A stretch of 64,000 bases of DNA from Pseudomonas putida. GTDB lineage: Bacteria; Pseudomonadota; Gammaproteobacteria; Pseudomonadales; Pseudomonadaceae. The notes beneath the pieces were generated by a model, which was not told where the DNA came from, made no database searches, and was given only the letters and a program-made list of their open reading frames with translations. Positions 33,117 through 41,155 of the stretch are shown here, one piece after another. The stretch's first letter is position 1; every line of letters begins with the position of its first letter. The position numbers and the translations under genes were made by a program. Location: assembly GCF_022627325.1 (NCBI RefSeq), contig NZ_JAETZZ010000018.1:49281-113280 (forward strand), given 5' to 3'.

Positions 33117-34283
33117 ATGGATCGACGCAGAGTGCTGAAATTAGTGCTTGCCTGCCTGGCATTGCCGCTGCCTCTGGCGGCGCAAGCCGGGCAGGCGGTG
33201 AAACGGGTCCGGGTGAGCCGGGCGGGCAGCGTGACCAAGGTGTCGCTGGAGTTGACCGGGCCGGTAGCCGCGAAGCATTTCAGCCTCACAGCGCCTGCGC
33301 GATTGGTGCTTGATCTTCCTCATGCCACGCTCGAGGCGTCACTGAACGAGCTCGCCCTGGACGGCACTGCGGTCACGGCCGTGCGCAGTGGCATTACCGC
33401 CACGGGTGACTTGCGTATCGTGCTCGACTTGGCCGACTCGGCGGTGCGCAGCGAAGTGCGCTCGCTCAACACAGCGAGCCATGGCCTGGAGTTGCTGCTC
33501 ACTCAGCCAGTGGTGGCCGTTGTGCCAGCGGTTGCCAAGCCCTCGCGCCGTCAGCGCGACCTGTTGATCGTGGTCGATGCCGGGCATGGCGGTAAAGATC
33601 CTGGCGCGCTGGGCGCCAAGGGGGAGCAGGAAAAACGCGTCGCGCTACAGATCGCCAGTTTGCTGGCCAAGCGCATCGATGCACAGCAGGGCTACAAGGC
33701 GCGCTTGGTACGTCGTGACGATGTATTCATTCCGCTGCGCAAGCGTGCCGAACTCGCTCAGCGGCTGAACGCGGACTTGTTCGTTTCGGTACACGCCGAT
33801 GCTGCACCGCGGCTCACGGCGTCGGGGGCATCGGTGTTCGCCTTGTCGCAAGGCGGCGCTACGTCGACGATGGCACACTGGATGGCGCAGCGCGAAAACG
33901 GTGCCGACAGGGTCGGCGGGGGATTACCGATCAAGCTGCGCGAGCACGACCCTATGGTCGCGGGCGTGCTGCTGGACATGTCGATGAACTCGACGATCGC
34001 CACCAGCCTGGATCTCGGTCATCAAGTGCTCGCCGAGCTTGGGCAGGTGTCGGGCCTGCATCAAACGCGGGTGGAGCAGGCGGGCTTCGCCGTGCTCAAG
34101 TCAGCGGCGGTACCCTCGATCCTGGTCGAGACCGGTTTCATTTCCAATGCTGGAGATTGCCGGCGGCTGCATGATGTGCGCCATCAACGCAAGGTGGCGC
34201 AGGCGATATTCGACGGGCTGGACAGCTACTTCCGCCAGAAACCCCCGGCTGGCAGCCTGATCGCGGCAAGGGGGCAGGCGTGA
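33117..34283 (+). CDS. N-acetylmuramoyl-L-alanine amidase, AmiC type, with Tat signal
   Basis: This 388-aa cell-wall amidase cuts the peptide from MurNAc during cell division. It has a twin-arginine signal (MDRRRVLKLVLACLALPLPL), an AMIN domain (residues 30-120), and an Amidase_3 domain with VVDAGHGGKDPGA, VSVHADAA and ILVETGFISN (zinc ligands His, Glu, His and a catalytic Glu). Amidase_3 enzymes need zinc. This copy may be secreted as a high-affinity or replacement version when zinc is scarce. Start follows AGGAG. It is divergent from zur. Confidence 0.9.
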   Translation: MDRRRVLKLVLACLALPLPLAAQAGQAVKRVRVSRAGSVTKVSLELTGPVAAKHFSLTAPARLVLDLPHATLEASLNELALDGTAVTAVRSGITATGDLRIVLDLADSAVRSEVRSLNTASHGLELLLTQPVVAVVPAVAKPSRRQRDLLIVVDAGHGGKDPGALGAKGEQEKRVALQIASLLAKRIDAQQGYKARLVRRDDVFIPLRKRAELAQRLNADLFVSVHADAAPRLTASGASVFALSQGGATSTMAHWMAQRENGADRVGGGLPIKLREHDPMVAGVLLDMSMNSTIATSLDLGHQVLAELGQVSGLHQTRVEQAGFAVLKSAAVPSILVETGFISNAGDCRRLHDVRHQRKVAQAIFDGLDSYFRQKPPAGSLIAARGQA

Positions 34284-34302
34284 TCCTTCATTGGCTCAGA
34301 CG

Positions 34303-35289
34303 TCATTGAGCGCGGGATTGCTTCCTATAGCGCCGAGGGGTCAGCTTGAGGTTGCGCTGGAACACCCGGCGCATCTGTTCTTCGGAGCCGAAACCGCACT
34401 GGTCGGCAATGCGCTTGAGTGCAGTGTCCTCGTCCACCAGTAACCGCCTTGCCTTCTCCATCCGCGCCCGCTCGATGAATACCAAGGGTGAGCAGCCCGA
34501 TTCCCTGTGGAACAACCGGCGCAAGTTCCGACTGCTCATGTTCGCGCGCTCGGCGAGCAACTCCAGGCTCAGCGGCCGATCAAGGTTCTGCAGGATCCAC
34601 AACCGTAGGCGCCTGATCGCGGAGTGCGGGGTCATCTGGCTGTCCAGGTGCTGGCTGAACTGCGATTGGCCACCCGGGCGCTTGAGGAATACCACCAGTT
34701 CGCGGGCAATTTGCAGGGCCATTTCCTGACCGAGGTCTTGTTCGACCAGCGCCAGGCTCAGGTCGATGGCAGCTGAAACGCCAGCACACGTCCATATGCG
34801 CCCCTGCTCGATGAAGATGGCATCGGAGTCGACATTGACCAAGGGGAAATCACTGGCCAGCTTACTGGCGACGCTCCAGTGGGTAGTGACATTCAGGCCG
34901 TCTACGACTCCCGCTTGGGCAAGAAAAAAGGCCCCCGAGCAGACGCCAACCAGCCGCTCGATGCGAGAGGCGGCCTGCCTGCACCAGTCGACGATCAACC
35001 GCTGCTCGACTATCGCCGTGCCAATGTCACGTGCGCCGACAACCAGTGCGGTGTGCGGGCGTGGGCTGCTACGAAGGTCGTCGGCTTGCAGGGTGACCAA
35101 GGTGTCCGAACCTACAAGCCCCGGTTGTGGTGCCACCAGATGCAGGCTGTAGGCCGCAGGTAACCCTTCGGCCGCCTGACGTTTGTTGGCGTAGTCGAAG
35201 ACGGTCAGGGCACCTACAGCCTCGATTGATTTGAAACCGGGGTAGATGACTATGTGCACCCTGCGTTCAGAAGAGGCTTGGTCAGACAT
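34303..35289 (-). CDS. GlxA-family AraC-type regulator in the zinc-starvation block
   Basis: This 328-aa regulator has an N-terminal DJ-1/PfpI-like domain with the cysteine in LVGVCSGAFFLAQAG and two C-terminal AraC helix-turn-helix segments (LLAERANMSSRNLRRLFHRE, IADQCGFGSEEQMRRVF). I chose the start at 35289 because the family begins just before HIVIYPGF. It is divergent from the adhC-like gene, sharing a promoter region with a Zur-like half-site, and may control it. Such proteins often sense amines or aldehydes. Confidence 0.85.
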   Translation of the reverse strand: MSDQASSERRVHIVIYPGFKSIEAVGALTVFDYANKRQAAEGLPAAYSLHLVAPQPGLVGSDTLVTLQADDLRSSPRPHTALVVGARDIGTAIVEQRLIVDWCRQAASRIERLVGVCSGAFFLAQAGVVDGLNVTTHWSVASKLASDFPLVNVDSDAIFIEQGRIWTCAGVSAAIDLSLALVEQDLGQEMALQIARELVVFLKRPGGQSQFSQHLDSQMTPHSAIRRLRLWILQNLDRPLSLELLAERANMSSRNLRRLFHRESGCSPLVFIERARMEKARRLLVDEDTALKRIADQCGFGSEEQMRRVFQRNLKLTPRRYRKQSRAQ

Positions 35290-35398
35290 TCGCGATCGAA
35301 CTCCATGGGCGCTTGCGGACAGATTTCGTACGGATCCGGCCACTTTTGGCCGGGTGATCTGGCGCACGGAATCACGCAGGTTAATGTTCTCATCCGTT

Positions 35399-35407
35399 AT
35401 AACATTA
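35399..35407. promoter_or_regulatory. Zur-like half-site before the adhC-like gene
   Basis: ATAACATTA matches one arm of the Zur pattern in 8 of 9 positions, 14 nt before the gene start. The left arm is not recognisable at the normal spacing; an AATGTT occurs further left with a longer gap. Zur control of this gene is therefore uncertain. Confidence 0.4.
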
Positions 35408-35420
35408 CATGGAGAACGAC

Positions 35421-36638
35421 ATGAAAACACGTGCAGCTATCGCCTGGGGGCCCAATCAACCGCTTGAGTTCGAAGAGGTCGACTTGCAGGGGCCCAAAGA
35501 GGGCGAGGTGCTGGTTCGCATCGTCACCACGAGCCTTTGCCACACCGATGTATTCACCCTGTCCGGTCGTGACCCGGAAGGGAAGTTCCCCTGCATCCTC
35601 GGCCATGAAGGCGTCGGTATCGTCGAGGACGTGGGGCGGGGGGTGACCACGGTCAAGCCGGGCGATCACGTGATCCCGCTCTATACACCGGAAGATCCGA
35701 ACTGCCCGTTCATCAAGTCCGGCAAGACCAACCTTTGCCAGACCATTCGCAAAACCCAGGGGGAGGGGCTGATGCCCGATGGCACCAGCCGCTTCTCCTA
35801 CAAGGGGCGCACGATCTTTCATTACATGGGCACGTCCACATTCAGCGAGTACACGGTCCTGCCGGAAATCGCCGTGGCCAAGATCGACCCTGCGGCACCG
35901 TTGGCCAAGGCCTCGATCATGGGCTGTGCGATTCCTACCGGGATCGGTGCCGTGCGCAATACCGCCAAGGTACGCCCCGGTGACACGGTTGCGGTATTCG
36001 GCCTGGGCGCCGTCGGCATGGCGGTCATTCAGGGGGCGGTGTTACAAGGGGCGGGGCGGATCATCGGGATCGACGTCAACCCGAATAAGTTTCCGTTGGC
36101 CCTTTCCCTGGGGGCGACCGAATGCGTCAACCCAAGGGATTTTCGCGAGCCGCTGCAAAACGTGATCATCGATATGACCAACGGCGGCGTGGATTTTTCG
36201 TTCGAATGCGTCGGTAATGTGGAATTGATGCGTGCAGCCCTTGAGTGCTGCCACAAAGGGTGGGGCGAAAGCATCATCATCGGCGTGGCAGGGGGCGGGG
36301 AGGAGATCGCCACGCGGCCGTTCCAGCTGGTTACCGGCCGCGTCTGGAAGGGCAGCGCGTTCGGCGGGGTGCTGGGGCGTTCCGAGTTGCCGGGGATGGT
36401 GGACGAGTGGTTGCGTGGGGAAATAAATGTCGACCCCTACATCACGCATAACATGGACCACGAAACGCTGAATCACGCGTTCGATCTCCTCAAGCGCGGT
36501 GAAGCGATTCGCTCGGTCATTCATTATCGGGAGCATGAGACCCTGAGCCACGATTTGCCTGGGGTGATCCTTGACCGCGACGGGCGCGTGATTGCCAAAC
36601 CAGCGCCCGGCCGCTCGGTTCCCCCCCCTTTGACATGA
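35421..36638 (+). CDS. S-(hydroxymethyl)glutathione dehydrogenase / class III ADH paralog lacking the full structural zinc site
   Basis: This 405-aa medium-chain dehydrogenase should oxidise the glutathione adduct of formaldehyde. The catalytic zinc ligands are kept (Cys in TSLCHTD, His in GHEGVG, Cys in MGCAIPTG), as is the NAD fold GLGAVGMAV. The structural zinc loop is changed: class III ADHs have four Cys in the order C-x2-C-x2-C-x7-C, but here the loop reads PEDPNCPFIKSGKTNLC, so the first and third Cys are Asp and Ile. I chose ATG at 35421 behind GGAG. Also unusual is the extra C-terminal tail of about 30 residues. It is a zinc-saving paralog by structure. Confidence 0.88.
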   Translation: MKTRAAIAWGPNQPLEFEEVDLQGPKEGEVLVRIVTTSLCHTDVFTLSGRDPEGKFPCILGHEGVGIVEDVGRGVTTVKPGDHVIPLYTPEDPNCPFIKSGKTNLCQTIRKTQGEGLMPDGTSRFSYKGRTIFHYMGTSTFSEYTVLPEIAVAKIDPAAPLAKASIMGCAIPTGIGAVRNTAKVRPGDTVAVFGLGAVGMAVIQGAVLQGAGRIIGIDVNPNKFPLALSLGATECVNPRDFREPLQNVIIDMTNGGVDFSFECVGNVELMRAALECCHKGWGESIIIGVAGGGEEIATRPFQLVTGRVWKGSAFGGVLGRSELPGMVDEWLRGEINVDPYITHNMDHETLNHAFDLLKRGEAIRSVIHYREHETLSHDLPGVILDRDGRVIAKPAPGRSVPPPLT

Positions 36639-36649
36639 AGCGCTGAACG

Positions 36650-36680
36650 GACGCATTCACATCACCAATGTGAATGCGTC
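36650..36680. terminator. Perfect hairpin between convergent adhC-like and hemB2 genes
   Basis: GACGCATTCACAT and ATGTGAATGCGTC form a perfect 13-bp stem with a 5-nt loop, 12 nt after the adhC-like stop and 12 nt before the hemB2 stop. Confidence 0.7.
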
Positions 36681-36691
36681 TATCAAGGCCG

Positions 36692-37711
36692 TCACCCCCG
36701 CCGCAGTCGCGTGGCGGCCTCCAGGGCGAAGTAAGTCAAAATGCCGTTGCACCCTGCACGTTTGAACGCCATCAATGCCTCGAGAATGACCGTGTCCGGA
36801 TCCAGCCAGCCCTGGTTGATCGCGGCCTTGAGCATCGAATACTCGCCGCTGACCTGGTAGGCGAATGTTGGCACGGCAAAGGTTGCCTTGACCCTTTGAA
36901 TGATGTCCAGGTAGGGCATGCCGGGCTTGACCATCACCATGTCGGCGCCTTCTTGAAGGTCCAGCGCGACTTCACGCAGGGCTTCGTCGCTGTTGGCCGG
37001 GTCCATCTGGTACGAGCGCTTGTCGCCTTTGAGCATGGCCGCCGAGCCCAGCGCATCGCGGAACGGGCCGTAGAAGCCGGAAGCGTACTTGGCGGCATAG
37101 GACATCAGCCGCACCTCGTTGAACCCGGCCAGGTCCAGCGCGGACCTGAGCGCGCCGATGCGCCCGTCCATCATGTCCGAGGGTGCCAAGGTGTCGATGC
37201 CGGCCTGGGCCTGGACCACGGCTTGAGCCGCCAGCACCTGCAGGGTCTCGTCGTTGGCCACGCGGCCTTGGCGCAGCACCCCGTCGTGGCCATGGTCGGT
37301 GTAGGGGTCCAGGGCGACGTCGCCGATCAGGCCAAGGTTGGGGAATGTGGCCTTGAGCAACCGGGCGGCGCGGCAGATCAGGTTGTCCGCGTCGAGGGCG
37401 TGGCTACCCTCACTGTCCTTGCGCTGCGCCGGGGTAGCGGGAAACAGGGCAATGGCCGGAATGCCCAGCTCGACCGCCCGGCCTACATGATCCGGTAGTT
37501 CGGCCAGGCTCACCCGTACCTGGCCCGGCATGGCGCTGATCGCCTCGCGTGTACCTGAGCCTTCCTTGAGAAAGACCGGCCAGACCAGGTCATCGCAAGA
37601 CAGGCGGTTTTCAGCGACCAGACGACGCGTCCATTCGTCAGCGCGGTTACGGCGCATGCGCGTAGCGGGGAAAGCGCCCGTTGAGTGCGGGAAGTGGGCC
37701 ACGGCCTTCAT
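36692..37711 (-). CDS. hemB2: Delta-aminolevulinic acid dehydratase (porphobilinogen synthase), zinc-independent type
   Basis: This 339-aa enzyme joins two ALA molecules in heme synthesis. The Schiff-base lysine is in MVKPGMPY and the second lysine in YAAKYAS. At the place where zinc forms have DxCxCxxY, this copy has DVALDPYTDHG, so it is a magnesium type. The start at 37711 overlaps the upstream stop by 4 nt (ATGA) and precedes RMRRNRADEW as in other Pseudomonas HemB. Its unit with the SnoaL-like gene shares the Zur-box promoter at 38202. Confidence 0.93.
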   Translation of the reverse strand: MKAVAHFPHSTGAFPATRMRRNRADEWTRRLVAENRLSCDDLVWPVFLKEGSGTREAISAMPGQVRVSLAELPDHVGRAVELGIPAIALFPATPAQRKDSEGSHALDADNLICRAARLLKATFPNLGLIGDVALDPYTDHGHDGVLRQGRVANDETLQVLAAQAVVQAQAGIDTLAPSDMMDGRIGALRSALDLAGFNEVRLMSYAAKYASGFYGPFRDALGSAAMLKGDKRSYQMDPANSDEALREVALDLQEGADMVMVKPGMPYLDIIQRVKATFAVPTFAYQVSGEYSMLKAAINQGWLDPDTVILEALMAFKRAGCNGILTYFALEAATRLRRG

Positions 37712-38142
37712 GCCTCGATGGAGGAATGGTGGCCGGTGATCAGCCACTGCTGCTCGATTCGTTCGAAGGTGAACAAAAAGCGCGCTGGCACTACCCGTTG
37801 CTCGCCGTCTTCACGGTAGACGAAGGTGTACTGGCCGCCGACCACCACGGTGCCCAGCTTGCGGCTGACGCGCTTTTTGAACAACTGGATGTCACAGACC
37901 AGCCCGTCGTTGGCGAGGAAATTTTCAAAATAGTTGCGACGGCTGTCGTCGCAGTCACGCACTTGGTTGGACAGGGTCGGCACCAGGATCGCATCCGGTG
38001 CGTACAGTGCCAGTACCTGATCAACATCACGGGTAGCCACGGTAGCGGCCCAATGGTAGAGCGCTGCTTTGGCACCTGCCAGGCAGGCCAGTTCGGTGTC
38101 GGCGTAGGTTTCGGTGCAAGGGTTGGTGCGTGTTTCGGTCAT
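37708..38142 (-). CDS. SnoaL/CaMKII-association-domain-like protein of unknown role
   Basis: This 144-aa soluble protein has an NTF2-like cone fold pattern (AAVATRDVDQVLALYAPDAI, and FLFTFERIEQQWLITGHHSS). Members act as small isomerases, hydrolases or binding modules, and no catalytic residues can be assigned. It is the first gene of the unit with hemB2. Its place next to the Zur box suggests induction by zinc starvation, but the function is unknown. Confidence 0.75.
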   Translation of the reverse strand: MTETRTNPCTETYADTELACLAGAKAALYHWAATVATRDVDQVLALYAPDAILVPTLSNQVRDCDDSRRNYFENFLANDGLVCDIQLFKKRVSRKLGTVVVGGQYTFVYREDGEQRVVPARFLFTFERIEQQWLITGHHSSIEA

Positions 38143-38201
38143 GGCGTTTTACCTGCGCGAGTCGAAAAGATGAACCGTAGGGGCGTTATCTGCTACGTTA
38201 T

Positions 38202-38222
38202 AAGTGTTATAACATAACATTT
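38202..38222. promoter_or_regulatory. Zur box between SnoaL-like gene and hisI2
   Basis: AAGTGTTAT-AAC-ATAACATTT is a near-perfect 9-3-9 repeat (one mismatch), 18 nt before hisI2 and 60 nt before the divergent SnoaL-like gene. It is the best Zur site in the window. Confidence 0.92.
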
Positions 38223-38239
38223 ACGGCAGGTCGCAAATC

Positions 38240-38653
38240 ATGTTCCTTACCCTTGAGCAGGCAGCAGCGGATAGCCGCTTTGCCTTGACCGATGTGCTTC
38301 GCCACATTCCCTGGAGCCCCCAGGGGCTGATTCCCGCCATCACTCAGCAGCATGACAGCGGCGAGGTGCTGATGCTGGCCTGGATGAATGAAGAGGCGTT
38401 GCTGGAAACCCTCGAGACCCGGCGGGCCTGCTATTGGTCGCGTAGCCGCGGACGCTTGTGGCGCAAAGGCGAAACCTCGGGGCATGTGCAGCATGTCCAT
38501 GACGTGCGGCTGGACTGCGATGGCGACGCGCTGTTGGTGTTGGTAGACCAGAAAGGGGCCGCTTGTCACACGGGGCGCCGTAGCTGTTTCTACAACGCGA
38601 TCCAGGGTGATCAGGTAGTGGTGACGGGCAACCCGGCGCAGGTGGGCGCATGA
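38240..38653 (+). CDS. hisI2: Phosphoribosyl-AMP cyclohydrolase, second copy
   Basis: This 137-aa enzyme opens the purine ring of PR-AMP in histidine synthesis. It contains the signature block YWSRSRGRLWRKGETSGH and the metal Cys pattern DCDGDALL with GAACHTGRRSCFY. The usual zinc-binding cysteines are present. Its stop overlaps pyrC2 by 4 nt. Such duplicates are known companions of Zur in Proteobacteria. Confidence 0.93.
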   Translation: MFLTLEQAAADSRFALTDVLRHIPWSPQGLIPAITQQHDSGEVLMLAWMNEEALLETLETRRACYWSRSRGRLWRKGETSGHVQHVHDVRLDCDGDALLVLVDQKGAACHTGRRSCFYNAIQGDQVVVTGNPAQVGA

Positions 38654-39996
38654 GCCGGATCATCATTCGCAACGCCCGCCTGGTCAATGAAGGGGCCATA
38701 CAGGAGGCCGATGTCCTGGTCGCCCATGGCCGTATCGAAAAAATCGCCCGCAGCATCACGGGCGTCAATGCGCCGATCGAAATCGACGCCCGTGGCCAAT
38801 GGCTGCTCCCCGGCATGATCGACGACCAGGTGCATTTTCGTGAGCCTGGCGCTACGCACAAGGGCAGCATGGCCAGCGAGTCGCGCGCCGCCGTGGCGGG
38901 CGGTATCACCAGTTTCATGGACATGCCCAATACCAACCCAGCCACGCTGGGTCTTGCCGCCCTGCAGGACAAGAAAGCCCGCGCCGCCGCCACCTCGGTT
39001 GCCAATTACGGTTTTCATTTCGGCGTGAGCAAGGACAACCTCGATACCGTAGCAGCCCTCGACCCACGTGAGGTCGCGGGGGTGAAGGTGTTCATGGGCG
39101 CCTCCACCGGTGACATGCTGGTGGATGACCCAAGGGTGCTGGAACGGCTGTTCGCCAGCGTGCCGACTATCCTCCTGGCGCACTGTGAGCACACCCCGTC
39201 GATCCTCGCCAACGAAGCGCGCATGCGTGAGCGCTACGGCGATTTCATCCCGCCGGCCATGCACCCGATCATTCGTGATGCCGATGCCTGCCTGCGCTCT
39301 TCGAGCCTGGCCGTGCAGCTTGCCAAGCAGTTCGGCACACGGCTGCACGTGCTGCACCTGACCACCGCCCAGGAGCTGAAGTTGTTCCAGCCAGGGCCTT
39401 TGCAGGGCAAGCAGATCACCGCTGAAGTGTGCGCACATCACCTGCTTTTCGATGACCGCGACTATGCCAGGTTAGGCCACCTGATCAAATGCAACCCTGC
39501 CATCAAAAGCAGGGAAGACCGGGACGCCCTGCGTCAGGCGCTGCTGTGCGACCGCATCGATGTCATCGGTACCGATCACGCCCCCCACACCTTGGCAGAG
39601 AAACAACGCCCGTATGCCTCGGCGCCTTCAGGTTTGCCGTTGGTACAGCATGCACTTGTGGCGCTCCTCGAGCTGGTGGAGGAGGGCGTGCTGACCGTTG
39701 CCCAACTGGTGCGCAAGACCAGCCACGCCGTCGCGGACCTGTTCGCCATCGCAGAACGCGGTTACCTGCGTGAGGGCTACTGGGCGGACATGACGCTGAT
39801 CGAGCGTTTGCCCGAACCCCGCGCTGTCAGCCTCGATCCAGTCCTGGCGCACTGCCAGTGGACGCCGTTCGAGCACCATCGTTTCCATTATCGAGTAGCC
39901 ACGACTTTGGTCTCCGGGCAACTGGCCTGGCATGAAGGCCGGCTAGTCGAGGGCTGCCAAGGCTTGCCTCTGGCCTTCAACGCACGACGCGGCTGA
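38650..39996 (+). CDS. pyrC2: Dihydroorotase with altered metal motif, second copy
   Basis: This 448-aa amidohydrolase closes the carbamoyl-aspartate ring in pyrimidine synthesis. The usual first metal motif HxH is replaced: the sequence is GMIDDQVHFREPG, so the first His is Gln. Later ligand motifs are present (AHCEHTP, HVLHLTT, IGTDHAPH). The DQVHFREPG form also occurs in some other bacterial dihydroorotases. It overlaps hisI2 by 4 nt and is followed by dksA2. The change suggests lower zinc need, by inference. Confidence 0.88.
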   Translation: MSRIIIRNARLVNEGAIQEADVLVAHGRIEKIARSITGVNAPIEIDARGQWLLPGMIDDQVHFREPGATHKGSMASESRAAVAGGITSFMDMPNTNPATLGLAALQDKKARAAATSVANYGFHFGVSKDNLDTVAALDPREVAGVKVFMGASTGDMLVDDPRVLERLFASVPTILLAHCEHTPSILANEARMRERYGDFIPPAMHPIIRDADACLRSSSLAVQLAKQFGTRLHVLHLTTAQELKLFQPGPLQGKQITAEVCAHHLLFDDRDYARLGHLIKCNPAIKSREDRDALRQALLCDRIDVIGTDHAPHTLAEKQRPYASAPSGLPLVQHALVALLELVEEGVLTVAQLVRKTSHAVADLFAIAERGYLREGYWADMTLIERLPEPRAVSLDPVLAHCQWTPFEHHRFHYRVATTLVSGQLAWHEGRLVEGCQGLPLAFNARRG

Positions 39997-40032
39997 GCCC
40001 CATTTCTTTTTATTGACTTGAGAACACCTGCA

Positions 40033-40437
40033 ATGACCGAACAAGAGCTGCTATCCCAACCTGCAGACGCTTACATGGACGCTGCGCAGCAACGTTTCTT
40101 CCGTGAGCTGCTGCATGCCCAGCGCAAGGAGCTTCAGCAACGCATCGCTGAAGAGTTCGAAGTGATCCGCGACTTCGAACCCACCAGCGATCCTTCCGAT
40201 ATCGGCACGGCGGAGGAGCATCGTCAATGGCAATTGAGGCTGCTGGAGCGGGAGAAAAAACTGCTGGACAAGATCGACGAAGCGCTGGAGCGCATCGCCC
40301 GTGGCGAGTATGGCTGGTGCAAGGAAACCGGCGAACCGATCGGCCTGCAGCGTTTGCTGCTCAGGCCAACCGCCACCCTGTGCGTGGAGGCCAAGGAGCG
40401 CCAGGAGCGCAATGAGCGTCACATGCGCGACGATTGA
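40033..40437 (+). CDS. dksA2: DksA2, zinc-finger-reduced transcription factor
   Basis: This 134-aa protein binds the RNA polymerase secondary channel and helps ppGpp tune transcription. It has the coiled coil tipped by DPSDIGTAEE (two key Asp residues kept). The zinc finger region is YGWCKETG and TLCVEAKE: each Cys-x2-Cys pair has lost its second Cys (now Thr and Ala). P. aeruginosa DksA2 has this form and works without zinc. The ATG at 40033 is used; a TTG five codons earlier is possible. Confidence 0.94.
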   Translation: MTEQELLSQPADAYMDAAQQRFFRELLHAQRKELQQRIAEEFEVIRDFEPTSDPSDIGTAEEHRQWQLRLLEREKKLLDKIDEALERIARGEYGWCKETGEPIGLQRLLLRPTATLCVEAKERQERNERHMRDD

Positions 40438-40730
40438 GGGGGCCACTGCTGCTAAAGCACCTCGACCGGCTTCACTCAGAAGTTTACGAAAGGGTGTTCA
40501 GCACCCTTTATTGCTCGAATGGGCGGGTGGAGAGCCTGGTTGGCTTCGATGAGCTGAGGGGCGCTGTAGCACCCAGTGCACAGCATCCTCATTTGCCTTG
40601 CGGGCACGCGCTTCTGCCGGAGCCCGTGCACCTTGATGATTTCTCGGTTTCAGTACAGCCCCCACACCAAGTGAACCCCGAGATCAGCGCGGGGGTCGGA
40701 ACGGTAACTGTCACGAAAAAGGAAGGTAGC

Positions 40731-41003
40731 ATGAAAGCGATGACTCGAGTGTTCACAGGCCTCGCCATGGTTGGCGCACTGGCAAGCTCTGCAGCATGGG
40801 CTGACCAGCCCGGCGCTGATTGGAAGGTGACCAAGGATCAGGCTGAAGCCACGTTGAAGGGCGCCGGCTACACGCAGATCACCAAGATCGAGGCCGATGA
40901 CGGTCATTGGGAAGGTGAGGGCATGAAAGCTGACGGCAAGCAGTATGAGTTCCAGGTTGACCCGCATGACGGCAAGATCATCAAAGACGCGCTGGATAAC
41001 TGA
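40731..41003 (+). CDS. Small periplasmic PepSY-domain protein
   Basis: This 90-aa protein has a signal peptide (VFTGLAMVGALASSAAWA) and one PepSY domain (residues 30-88; KVTKDQAEATLKGAGYTQIT, YEFQVDPHDGKII). The ATG follows GGAAGGT. PepSY modules may inhibit proteases or bind metal. It lies 293 nt after dksA2; that gap shows no clear feature. A terminator follows it. Confidence 0.85.
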   Translation: MKAMTRVFTGLAMVGALASSAAWADQPGADWKVTKDQAEATLKGAGYTQITKIEADDGHWEGEGMKADGKQYEFQVDPHDGKIIKDALDN

Positions 41004-41020
41004 TCACTCGGTATATGGAG

Positions 41021-41046
41021 AAGCCCGCGCTATATGGCGGGCTTTT
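41021..41046 (+). terminator. Rho-independent terminator after PepSY gene
   Basis: AAGCCCGC and GCGGGCTT flank an 8-nt loop and end in TTTT, 18 nt after the stop codon. Confidence 0.85.
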
Positions 41047-41155
41047 CCAATCTTGGAAAGATATCTCAGATCTCGAACGAAGCCATTGCTGGGTAGATCC
41101 ACAGTCCTTAGCTAGCTGCTGGCTCCCCCTGCGGGAGGGGGCGGCGTCGTGAGAC

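Noticed and set aside
35383..35407. A full Zur box formed by AATGTT and AACATT before the adhC-like gene
   Set aside because: The arms are 12 nt apart instead of 7, so the full 9-3-9 form is not met. I kept only a half-site.
41115..41140. The CTCCCCCTGCGGGAGGGGG hairpin as a terminator of the kinase gene
   Set aside because: There is no T-run on the minus strand and the stem is short.
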